Shown here piece by piece: positions 57,083 to 64,000 of a DNA stretch of 64,000 nucleotides (positions within the stretch are counted from its first letter, which is position 1; each line of letters opens with the position of its first letter). The position numbers were made by a program, and so were the translations under genes. The DNA lies in the NCBI RefSeq assembly GCF_018860855.1, contig NZ_JAHKQE010000013.1:11039-75038 (forward strand), read 5' to 3'. The notes below the pieces were generated by a model, which was not told the origin of the DNA, searched no databases, and saw nothing but the letters and a program-made list of their open reading frames with translations. The DNA is from Amphritea atlantica. Lineage in GTDB: Bacteria > Pseudomonadota > Gammaproteobacteria > Pseudomonadales > Balneatricaceae.

Positions 57083-59020
57083 TTAGATCTGGAGAATCGC
57101 CTGAGTGACGGTATTCAACGTTTCTAGGGTTTTAGAGTTCGCCTGGAAATTACGCTGCGCCTCAATCAAAGCAACCAATTCAGTCGACAAATCAACGTTT
57201 GACTGCTCTAGAGCCGCCGAACGTAAACTACCATTCAAACCAGTACTCGGTGGGTTCAGCAGCGCACTTCCGGATGACAGGGTCGCTGTCCATTCAGTAT
57301 CGCCTGATGGTTGTAAGCCCGACTGATTTTCAAAGGTCGCAAAGGCAACCACACCTAGGTTTTGGGTTTCACCATTAGAGAAACTCGCCACCATCTCGCC
57401 GGTTTCAGCAAAACTGACACCGATCAGATCACCCTTAGTATAACCATCCTGAGAGGATGATTTGACGATCGAAGCGGAAGCAAACTGTGTACTATCGGTC
57501 AAATCCAGATCGATCTCGGTTTCAGTGTTCGCAGGATCAGCCCCTTTAACCGTTAAAGCAGGTGCCGTTGCACCCGCAACGAAACTGGTGCCATTAACAC
57601 TATCCAAAAAGCCGGTACTCGGATCAAACCCAAGCATCACCGCACCAACTTCGCTTAGGGTATCGGTACTATCGGTTGAAAAACCAGACTCGCCAGGATC
57701 AACACTCTTACCAATATCCAGCAATTCAGTACCGTTCAGATAAGCATACATCTGATACTGACCACGATAACTATTATCCCCTTCATAGGTGTCATCAGCA
57801 TTGGCCGTTAATACCGCAATAGTTGAAGAACCGGTTTCGGCTACGCTAAATCCAGTACCAATATCGCCATATTCCGCCTTAAAGCGAACATCTAACTGAA
57901 ACGTACCACCCTCTTCAACCACAGTGACCGATTCAACACTTGGATTACGGTCTTTAATCTCAGCTTGCTTATCGGTAATCAGGGCGGAGATTTCATTTAA
58001 GGTAGAACCGCTAGGAATACTAATCGCCACGCCACCGATACTCAGCTCAGTATCAGCATCGGGACTCCCTAATGTATAAGCCTTGTTCTCATTCGCATCA
58101 CGTTCAGTTTTCGTAGGGACAATATCCACTCCACCACTATCCTGAATGAGCATGTCACCATAACTACTGTATTGAGAGTAAGTTTCAAAGCTCACCGTTC
58201 CAACACCCGCTGCAGCGGTAGCATCCTGAGTAAATGTCAGTGTCGATGTATCGATACGCTTATCAGTATTCTGCAACGTACTTAGATCGGCAGCCGAGGG
58301 GGTACCTGATGCATCAAAACTAACATCAACACCACTAATATTTAAAGTATCGGGAAAACTCACATCGACCGCATAAACATCACGAACGGGACGCTGTTCA
58401 ACCATATTATATTTAATGGTGTTTTCATTACCCAATGAATCATATGTCCGCACCGTGGTACTGTAAGTAAAGGTGGCGGGTACGTCTTTATCATACGGCG
58501 TACTTAACAGTGTTGGGTCTTCCGCATCATTAATATTAAACGACAGGTCGATATTACTGGTTGCATTAGGCGGACTTTCTTTCTCTGTTACTGCTAGGCT
58601 TTGCAAAGGTAAACGGTTACCGTCATCATCCAAACCATACCCTTGCAGATACTTACCCGTTTTAGACACGATGTAACCATCTTTATCCAACTCAAAAGCA
58701 CCGGCACGGGTATAAGTAACGCCACCCTGACCATCATCCAACTGAAAGAAGCCCGATCCATTGATCGCTAGATCTAGGTTGTTACTGGTGAATTCAGTCG
58801 TACCCGCTTCAAAATTTTGTGCGATGTCCGTGACGGTCACACCGGAACCAGCTACATTACTTGAACCTGCCCCCACTACCGCAGAAGCATAGATATCACC
58901 AAACTCGGTACGCGAGGATTTGAAGCCAACGGTACTGGAGTTTGCAATGTTGTTACCGGTCACATCAAGGTCAGTCGATGCCGCTTTTAAACCTGTTATC
59001 GCAGTGCTAAAACCCGCCAT
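57083..59020 (-). CDS. flgE: Flagellar hook protein FlgE
   Basis: 645 residues, long for a hook protein (E. coli 402, Pseudomonas about 460). N-terminal MAGFSTAITGLKAASTDLDV with GNNIANSSTVGFKSSRTEFG, and C-terminal STELVALIEAQRNFQANSKT, are conserved. The extra length is in the outer variable domains between about 140 and 560, rich in Asp, Ser and Thr. It forms the hook. It lies 15 bases after flgD. Confidence 0.94.
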   Translation of the reverse strand: MAGFSTAITGLKAASTDLDVTGNNIANSSTVGFKSSRTEFGDIYASAVVGAGSSNVAGSGVTVTDIAQNFEAGTTEFTSNNLDLAINGSGFFQLDDGQGGVTYTRAGAFELDKDGYIVSKTGKYLQGYGLDDDGNRLPLQSLAVTEKESPPNATSNIDLSFNINDAEDPTLLSTPYDKDVPATFTYSTTVRTYDSLGNENTIKYNMVEQRPVRDVYAVDVSFPDTLNISGVDVSFDASGTPSAADLSTLQNTDKRIDTSTLTFTQDATAAAGVGTVSFETYSQYSSYGDMLIQDSGGVDIVPTKTERDANENKAYTLGSPDADTELSIGGVAISIPSGSTLNEISALITDKQAEIKDRNPSVESVTVVEEGGTFQLDVRFKAEYGDIGTGFSVAETGSSTIAVLTANADDTYEGDNSYRGQYQMYAYLNGTELLDIGKSVDPGESGFSTDSTDTLSEVGAVMLGFDPSTGFLDSVNGTSFVAGATAPALTVKGADPANTETEIDLDLTDSTQFASASIVKSSSQDGYTKGDLIGVSFAETGEMVASFSNGETQNLGVVAFATFENQSGLQPSGDTEWTATLSSGSALLNPPSTGLNGSLRSAALEQSNVDLSTELVALIEAQRNFQANSKTLETLNTVTQAILQI

Positions 59021-59035
59021 AATTATCTCTCCGAT

Positions 59036-59710
59036 TTAACCTATTCGTTTGACATCAGTAAAGTCGACTGAGCCTGCATCGGTATTCACTTTCATACCAA
59101 TACCATTCTGTCCCAGCGTGACGCTATTAACGTTGTAAGCAATATAGCTAGTCGCGGTTTCGTAGTTACCATCAACTTGTGCCTGCGCGACTACTCGATA
59201 GTCTCCGGCAGGACGATCGCCCGCACTCCATACAAAGTATTGATCACCAGCCGCCTGACTGCCCATCTCGACTTCATCCACCAGATTATTATCGCTATCG
59301 TAGATTGAAACCCGTAGATTTTCGGTACTAACCGGCAATTCAACGACTCCTCGAATCTCGCCAGATTCAGCCACTTGCGCCGTATCTGTCTTGGCATAAA
59401 TATCCTGACCAATCATCGACGAAGCCTGTAATGCCGCCTGACTCGACAGCAACGAAGCTGACATCGTCTCCATGGTGGTATTTAGCTTAGCGATATTTTC
59501 AACCGTACTCATACTGGCTATCTGCTGCATGAATTCGCTGGTTTCGGCCGGGCTAGTCGGATCCTGATTTTGTAGCTGCGCGATCATCAGCTTCATGAAC
59601 ATCTCGCTATCTTCACTACTACTGCTCGTAGTTGATGTGGAGCTGCTCTGATTCTGCGCATTGATCTGCTCGTAGATCGACTGCGTTCCTGAAACGTCAT
59701 TAACACTCAT
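59036..59710 (-). CDS. flgD: Flagellar hook-cap scaffold protein FlgD
   Basis: 224 residues. A Ser/Thr-rich start, the FlgD motif MKLMIAQLQNQDPTSPAETS-EFMQQIA, and a C-terminal beta-rich domain with a FLIG/FlgD-type Ig fold (NNLVDEVEMGSQAAGDQYFV). It is needed for hook assembly and is discarded afterwards. It follows flgC by 29 bases. Confidence 0.94.
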   Translation of the reverse strand: MSVNDVSGTQSIYEQINAQNQSSSTSTTSSSSEDSEMFMKLMIAQLQNQDPTSPAETSEFMQQIASMSTVENIAKLNTTMETMSASLLSSQAALQASSMIGQDIYAKTDTAQVAESGEIRGVVELPVSTENLRVSIYDSDNNLVDEVEMGSQAAGDQYFVWSAGDRPAGDYRVVAQAQVDGNYETATSYIAYNVNSVTLGQNGIGMKVNTDAGSVDFTDVKRIG

Positions 59711-59739
59711 ATTTTTACCTCACTTCAGACGTTCTGCGC

Positions 59740-60174
59740 TTATTGCCCCAGAGTTAGTGCTCGCTGCATCATCTGTTTTGCCGTATTCATGATCTCAGCA
59801 TTAATCTGAAAAGAGCGTGACGCAGAGATCATATCCGCCATCTCTTCTACAACATTGACATTGGGGTAGTGAACATAACCATTTTCATCGGCCATCGGAT
59901 GATCTGGGTTGTACTCCTGACGCAGAGGCGCATCACTTTCCACAATCCCTGCGATAGCAACACCCTGCCCAGACTGCACACCTAACGGCGCACTACCTGG
60001 CTGAACGTTATCCATCTGCTTTAATTCAAACACCGGCTTACGGGCACGATAGGTTTCATCAGCACTACTGCTAACACTCTCGGCATTAGCCATATTACTG
60101 GCTGTGGTATTCAGTCGCACTGTCTGTGCGCTCATGGCTGAACCCGCTATATCAAAAACATTACCCAGAGACAT
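59740..60174 (-). CDS. flgC: Flagellar proximal rod protein FlgC
   Basis: 144 residues. Rod-family N-terminus SLGNVFDIAGSAMSAQTVRL then NTTASNMANAES, and the conserved C-terminal motif NVVEEMADMISASRSFQINA. It lies 2 bases after flgB and is coupled with it. Confidence 0.95.
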   Translation of the reverse strand: MSLGNVFDIAGSAMSAQTVRLNTTASNMANAESVSSSADETYRARKPVFELKQMDNVQPGSAPLGVQSGQGVAIAGIVESDAPLRQEYNPDHPMADENGYVHYPNVNVVEEMADMISASRSFQINAEIMNTAKQMMQRALTLGQ

Positions 60175-60176
60175 GA

Positions 60177-60578
60177 TTACTCACCCTTAATCGCGCTAGT
60201 TAAGCCTTTAAATTTATTATCCAGAAACTGAAACGATGCCTGATAATCAATTGCATTTTCGGTGTAGCGGGCCATCTCTGCCTGAATATCCACCGTATTG
60301 CCATCAACACTCGGCTGAGTGGGCATTCGATACATCAACTCTGATGCAAAATCAGAATTGATCAGCCCCGCATTATGATTCTCACTCGTGCGGCTCATCT
60401 GCAATGGCTGCTGACCCTCTTGAACACCCTTTAAGACACTTTCAAAATCGATGTCCCGAGCTTTGTAATTCGGTGTATCACTGTTAGCAATATTATTGGC
60501 CAGAATTTCGGCACGTTGAATCCGCAGGCCAACGGCCTGTTCATGAATCCCCAGTGCGTTATCAAAGCTAATTGCCAT
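60177..60578 (-). CDS. flgB: Flagellar proximal rod protein FlgB
   Basis: 133 residues. N-terminus MAISFDNALGIHEQAVGLRI, then the rod motif ILANNIANSDTPNYKARDID. GGAGG precedes the start and a sigma-54 promoter lies 36 bases upstream. First gene of the flgBCDE operon. Confidence 0.95.
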   Translation of the reverse strand: MAISFDNALGIHEQAVGLRIQRAEILANNIANSDTPNYKARDIDFESVLKGVQEGQQPLQMSRTSENHNAGLINSDFASELMYRMPTQPSVDGNTVDIQAEMARYTENAIDYQASFQFLDNKFKGLTSAIKGE

Positions 60579-60613
60579 CAGTTTACCTCCAGTGTTTTCT
60601 TACACAGACATAA

Positions 60614-60629
60614 TGCAAAACTGATACCA
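60614..60629 (-). promoter_or_regulatory. Sigma-54 promoter of flgB
   Basis: Minus strand: TGGTATCAGTTTTGCA. GG-N10-GC spacing holds and the -12 element TTGCA is perfect; the -24 box lacks the CAC. Start of transcription would be about 25 bases upstream of the flgB ATG. Confidence 0.7.
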
Positions 60630-60688
60630 GAATAGAAATTCCATTGAAATACAGATAGTTAAAAACAGCTCTATACCAAAGCGGCAAC

Positions 60689-60709
60689 CGCTATCCGGGC
60701 AATAGCGGC
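60689..60709. repeat. Stem-loop downstream of cheR
   Basis: CCGCTAT-CCGGGCA-ATAGCGG forms a 7-bp stem. GCGGCAA occurs four times around it (60681-60742). Function unknown. Confidence 0.55.
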
Positions 60710-60724
60710 AAAGCGGCAAGAAAA

Positions 60725-60776
60725 AAGAGAGGGCGGCAAGCAAGCTGATCAACCGTCAGATCGCCTTACTTGCCTC
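60725..60776 (-). terminator. Probable terminator of the cheV-cheR operon
   Basis: Minus strand: GGCAAGTAAG ... CTTGCTTGCC as a long imperfect stem, followed by GCCCTCTC and six Ts. It lies 30 bases past the cheR stop. Confidence 0.55.
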
Positions 60777-60805
60777 GTTTTAGAAAGCGAATAGAAGGGA
60801 AATCT

Positions 60806-61681
60806 TTATTTAGCTTTATAGATGATACCAGGGCGGCAGTGAATCATGTCAAACAGGTCGTTGAGATTCCCAATAGATTCTGAGGCTCCCAACAATAAAT
60901 AGCCCCCGGGCTTAAGTACTTTGTGAATTTTTTGCAAAATATCACGCTTGCGCGATGTCGAAAAATAGATCAACACATTACGACAAAATACAATGTCGCA
61001 AGGGCCAATATCGGGATACTCCCCTAACAGATTCAACTCTCTGAAGGTTACCCGCTGTTTGATCTTTGGTATCAATTTCCAAGCTTCTTCAACGCTGGGC
61101 TCAAAAAACTTTTTTAGCCGATCCTGCGATAGCCCTCGACCCAGCGCCAGCATCTCATATTCGGCTAAACGCGCCTGCTCAAGCACACGGGTGGAAATAT
61201 CGGTGGCGATAATCTCCTCACCTAAACGCAAAGCCCCGGGATATTCGCTCTTAAACTCATCAATAATCATACTGATTGAGTAGGGTTCCTGACCGGTTGA
61301 ACAGGCTGCCGACCAGATTTTTAATCGTTGAGAGGAAGCATTAACCGCCAACTCCGGCAGGAGTTTTTCTTTTAAAATAGTATAGGGGTGTATATCACGA
61401 AACCAGAGCGTCTCATTCGTAGTCATCGCATTAATGACCTGCTCTTTAAGACAACTGTTACCGGGCTGCCCCAATACAGCGGTCAATTGGCCAAGTGAGC
61501 TATATTCACCTTCAGCAAGAATTTTGCCTAGCCGGCTCTCAACCAGATATTGCTTATGTTTTGCCAACAAAATACCGCAAGCCTTCTCAAGAAAGAGACA
61601 AAACTGATCGAACTCTGGTTGAGTAATTCTTATTTTATTATCGTTCAGCGTTATGTCCTCATTCTGCGTTGAGTGACTCAC
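60806..61681 (-). CDS. cheR: Chemotaxis protein methyltransferase CheR
   Basis: 291 residues. The N-terminal all-alpha domain (FDQFCLFLEKACGILLAKHK) is followed by an S-adenosylmethionine-dependent methyltransferase with IWSAACSTGQEPYSISMIID and the later motif CDIVFCRNVLIYFSTSRKRD. It methylates MCP glutamates, opposing CheB. The start is a GTG overlapping the cheV stop (GTGA), with GAGG almost adjacent; no later ATG fits. Confidence 0.95.
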   Translation of the reverse strand: MSHSTQNEDITLNDNKIRITQPEFDQFCLFLEKACGILLAKHKQYLVESRLGKILAEGEYSSLGQLTAVLGQPGNSCLKEQVINAMTTNETLWFRDIHPYTILKEKLLPELAVNASSQRLKIWSAACSTGQEPYSISMIIDEFKSEYPGALRLGEEIIATDISTRVLEQARLAEYEMLALGRGLSQDRLKKFFEPSVEEAWKLIPKIKQRVTFRELNLLGEYPDIGPCDIVFCRNVLIYFSTSRKRDILQKIHKVLKPGGYLLLGASESIGNLNDLFDMIHCRPGIIYKAK

Positions 61682-62613
61682 CCCTCGATTGACTCAATTC
61701 GCTTAATCACCGCGTCAGCCAGTTCATCTGGATTAAACTTACCGATAAAAGCATCGGCACCAACACGTTTGACCATCGCTAAATTAAAGCGACCACTTAA
61801 AGAGCTATGTAACATAACATACAAGGACTTTAAGCGTATGTCCTCACGAATTCGCTTAACTAACGTATAGCCATCCATCTGAGGCATTTCAATATCAGAG
61901 ATAACCATCAGGAAAGTATCGGTCAATTTTTGCTCTTTATCCGCTAGCTGAGTCAACATATCCAGTGCCGCCTGACCATCATTCGCGGTAACGACATTGA
62001 TATTCAGATTCTCCAGTGCTTTTTTCACCTGCGTTCTGGCAACACTTGAGTCATCGACAACCAAAATACGATATCCCGCAGCGCTCTTTTTAACGCTCTC
62101 AGTGATCGTGGTGGACTTCACATCCGTACTCACTGGGATAAGATCGGCCAGTACCTGCTCAACATCCAAAATCTCAATCAAACCATTCTCATACTGAACT
62201 ACGGCGGTCAGATAATTCTTTTCTTTGGTTTCGATTGGCGGTGGACTCACCTGATCCCATTTGGCGGGCAAAATACGATCAACATTACGCACTAAAAAGG
62301 CTAAGACCCGACGGTTGTATTCTGAAACAATCAAAAAACAATTCAGCCGTTCTGCGGCATCGACCGGAGTACCACCAATGGCCTGAGACAGGTCGATCAC
62401 CGGAATCGTTTCACCGCGAATATGTGCAAGCCCCTTCAAAGCCGTGGTCTGCTTAGGGATGCCGGTCAGTTCAGGGCAGGTTAGAACTTCACGGACTTTG
62501 AATACATTGATACCATAAATTTGATCATCATTAAGTCCGAACAAAAGCAGCTCAAGGCGGTTTTGTCCCGCCATATTGGTACGTTGGTTTACAGTACTGT
62601 TTATACCTGACAT
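61678..62613 (-). CDS. cheV: Chemotaxis coupling/response protein CheV
   Basis: About 311 residues from the ATG at 62613 (MSGINSTVNQRTNMAG); the frame to 62676 is not supported. The N-terminal CheW-like domain contains FGLNDDQIYGINVFKVREVL and GLAHIRGETIPVIDLSQAIG. The C-terminal receiver has its Asp in VISDIEMPQMDGYTLVKRI. It couples receptors to CheA and may act as a phosphate sink. It is divergent from flgA and overlaps cheR. Confidence 0.94.
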   Translation of the reverse strand: MSGINSTVNQRTNMAGQNRLELLLFGLNDDQIYGINVFKVREVLTCPELTGIPKQTTALKGLAHIRGETIPVIDLSQAIGGTPVDAAERLNCFLIVSEYNRRVLAFLVRNVDRILPAKWDQVSPPPIETKEKNYLTAVVQYENGLIEILDVEQVLADLIPVSTDVKSTTITESVKKSAAGYRILVVDDSSVARTQVKKALENLNINVVTANDGQAALDMLTQLADKEQKLTDTFLMVISDIEMPQMDGYTLVKRIREDIRLKSLYVMLHSSLSGRFNLAMVKRVGADAFIGKFNPDELADAVIKRIESIEG

Positions 62614-62675
62614 GATGCTCTCTGTACTAAGCGTTACCTGAACATTGACAACCTGATTGCAATAACAAGGTTGCA

Positions 62676-63398
62676 ATGAGAACTTCTGGATTCAGCGTGA
62701 AAAAATATACATTCTCCACAATAATCACACTTATAGCTATGTTAGCCGTGCCAGTAAAGGGCGCACAGTCAGAAGATTCGACCTCAATCACTAAGAATGC
62801 GCAACATTACTTAGAAAAACAGTACCAAATTAGCCACCCGCTGGCTCGCACCATCATCAAAGTAAAGCCACTCGCACAGACACTCGACAAACGCCAGTGC
62901 AATGGACCCATCGCCATTACCCACGCGCCCAGCAGAGCTAATCGCATCTCGGCGAAAGCAATCTGCCAGCAACCCGCGTGGACTATTTATCTCTCCGCTA
63001 CGGTGGAACAATGGCTGCCCATCGTTCTCACTAGCCGCGCATTAAGAAAAGGCACCATTTTGGGGGATTCTGATATTTATCTCAAAGCATTTGATATCAA
63101 ACGCATAACATCACCCTACTTTACAAACCCTGGTGAACTCATTGGCCGAGAAATAAAACGCTCGATCGCAGCTAATCAGGTAATCTCACCCTCACAGATT
63201 GAAAAAAAGTTACTGGTCCGCAAAGGTGACGTCGTTTATATTGAGGCTAATAAAGGCCCAATGTCTGTGCGAATGACAGGCACCGCCCAACAAGACGGTT
63301 CCTTTGGTGAGCAAATATCGGTTATTAACAACCGCTCAGGTAAGCGGGTCTATGGTTATGTTAAAAGTCAGGGCGTTGTCACTGTCAATGGCCGATAA
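62676..63398 (+). CDS. flgA: Flagellar P-ring assembly chaperone FlgA
   Basis: 240 residues with a signal peptide (hydrophobic core FSTIITLIAMLAVP) and a SAF-type C-terminal domain with VLTSRALRKGTILGDSDIYL and VRKGDVVYIEANKGPMSVRM. It is a periplasmic chaperone for FlgI polymerisation. AAGG lies 5 bases before the ATG. It diverges from cheV with 62 bases between them. Confidence 0.92.
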   Translation: MRTSGFSVKKYTFSTIITLIAMLAVPVKGAQSEDSTSITKNAQHYLEKQYQISHPLARTIIKVKPLAQTLDKRQCNGPIAITHAPSRANRISAKAICQQPAWTIYLSATVEQWLPIVLTSRALRKGTILGDSDIYLKAFDIKRITSPYFTNPGELIGREIKRSIAANQVISPSQIEKKLLVRKGDVVYIEANKGPMSVRMTGTAQQDGSFGEQISVINNRSGKRVYGYVKSQGVVTVNGR

Positions 63399-63459
63399 CA
63401 GCACCTCGCAGGTCGATATATGAACTGCTATACTAAAGCCATTATTTTACAAATACTGT

Positions 63460-63486
63460 TAAAGTTTCCCATCGACTCGCCGATAG
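63460..63486 (+). promoter_or_regulatory. Sigma-28 promoter of flgMN
   Basis: TAAA-N15-GCCGATAG, with TAAAGTTT at -35; it matches the FliA consensus at all but the last base. It lies 31 bases upstream of the flgM start and would give FliA-dependent feedback on FlgM. Confidence 0.88.
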
Positions 63487-63516
63487 CTGTGTATAGAACA
63501 GTATGAGGACCAGAAA

Positions 63517-63840
63517 ATGGTTATTGATATCACGGGTTTAACGTCTTCTTCACAGGCGACTAACTCTCGTGCCAAGGTAAATGAACAACCTGCAACCGAG
63601 AGTGGTGCATCGCAATCACAGTCAAACACTGCGACAGAATCGACACGTTCGTCTGGCGTAAGTTTGAGTGCGGCAGCTCAGGCGGTACAGAAAAGCGCCG
63701 GACAGGTGGCTGAAGAAGGTTTCACCGTTAACGAACAGAAAGTCGCTGATCTGAAAGCCGCTATTGATAGCGGTAGTTATCAGATCGATTATGAGAGCAC
63801 TGCTCGCAATCTGTTCCAGTTAGAAAGTTTGCTGGACTAA
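63517..63840 (+). CDS. flgM: Anti-sigma-28 factor FlgM
   Basis: 107 residues. The first half is disordered and rich in Ser, Gln and Ala. The C-terminal FliA-binding part contains VADLKAAIDSGSYQIDYEST then ARNLFQLESLL. It holds FliA inactive until exported through the finished hook-basal body. GAGGA is located before the ATG. A FliA promoter lies upstream. Confidence 0.93.
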   Translation: MVIDITGLTSSSQATNSRAKVNEQPATESGASQSQSNTATESTRSSGVSLSAAAQAVQKSAGQVAEEGFTVNEQKVADLKAAIDSGSYQIDYESTARNLFQLESLLD

Positions 63841-63859
63841 TATCGGGACCCACAATATT

Positions 63860-64000
63860 GTGACAAATCCGCTGCCGCCACTTGAGCAAATAAATGCCCT
63901 GACCACTCAGGGCATTGCTTTTCTAACGACTCTCAATGAATTGCTCGATGCCGAATATCAAGCACTGCAGCAGCGGGAAGTTGAGCAACTGCAAACCTTG
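63860..64000 (+). CDS. flgN: Flagellar export chaperone FlgN (N-terminal part)
   Basis: 47 codons from a GTG at 63860 to the window edge without a stop: VTNPLPPLEQINALTTQGIA and LDAEYQALQQREVEQLQTL, a helical FlgN start. FlgN chaperones FlgK and FlgL for export. It lies 20 bases after flgM; the ribosome site is weak. No other in-frame start is nearby. Confidence 0.8.
   Translation, partial: MTNPLPPLEQINALTTQGIAFLTTLNELLDAEYQALQQREVEQLQTL

Noticed and set aside
62645-62663. TGACAACCTGATTGCA upstream of flgA considered as a sigma-54 promoter
   Set aside because: The invariant GG of the -24 element is GA, so a sigma-54 promoter is unlikely.

Overview
The window is almost entirely a polar-flagellum and chemotaxis gene cluster of a gammaproteobacterium. 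flhF and flhG/fleN (polar placement and number), a FleQ/FlrA-FlrB-FlrC sigma-54 hierarchy, the accessory stator pair motC-motD inside the che operon, and parC-parP (polar chemosensory array positioning) together point to a Pseudomonas/Vibrio-like scheme. Gene order and protein style look most like a marine Oceanospirillales-type bacterium, but the species cannot be fixed from the sequence. No rRNA, tRNA or CRISPR array was seen.

Layout, left to right. (1) 1-8894, minus strand: late/chemotaxis operon fleN-fliA-cheY-cheZ-cheA-cheB-motC-motD-parC-parP; parP runs off the left edge. (2) 8921-12579: flhF and flhA, with a sigma-54 promoter and a FleQ/FlrA-like box upstream of flhA. (3) 12785-25755: basal body, switch and export operon fliEFGHIJ-fliK-fliLMNOPQR-flhB. 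(4) 25931-37829: an acetate module placed between two flagellar blocks. It holds a DEDDh exonuclease, a cNMP/CBS/DUF294 protein, a Na+:solute symporter with its DUF4212 small subunit, a transporter-fused hybrid histidine kinase (CrbS type, the only large plus-strand gene here), its LuxR-type partner CrbR, and acetyl-CoA synthetase Acs. (5) 38151-42112: flagellar regulators flrC-flrB-flrA. (6) 42427-47448: fliS-fliD-flaG-fliC. (7) 47729-49020: a small FliT-like gene followed by a 1-kb REP/RAYT island. (8) 49028-60578: flgL-K-J-I-H-G-F and flgE-D-C-B, each rod/hook block with its own sigma-54 promoter. (9) 60806-62613: cheR-cheV, then divergent flgA, flgM and the start of flgN on the plus strand.

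How it works together. FlrA (FleQ) with sigma-54 is expected to start early genes; FlrA-like boxes lie at flrA, fliE and flhA, and sigma-54 promoters precede flhA, flgB and flgF. FlrB/FlrC would act on hook/rod genes, and FliA (sigma-28), held back by FlgM, on late genes. Consensus sigma-28 promoters precede fliC (two in tandem) and flgM. Chemotaxis uses CheA/B/R/V/Y/Z and MotCD, with ParC/ParP placing the array at the pole.

Main points of interest: tandem LITxxEFDxLLDxL repeats filling the CheA P1-P3 linker; the REP/RAYT island whose GTAG supplies the stop codon of the FliT-like gene; tandem sigma-28 promoters with a long fliC leader; a 17-nt element shared by the flhA and flrA upstream regions; and an acetate sensing/uptake/activation locus inside a motility cluster.
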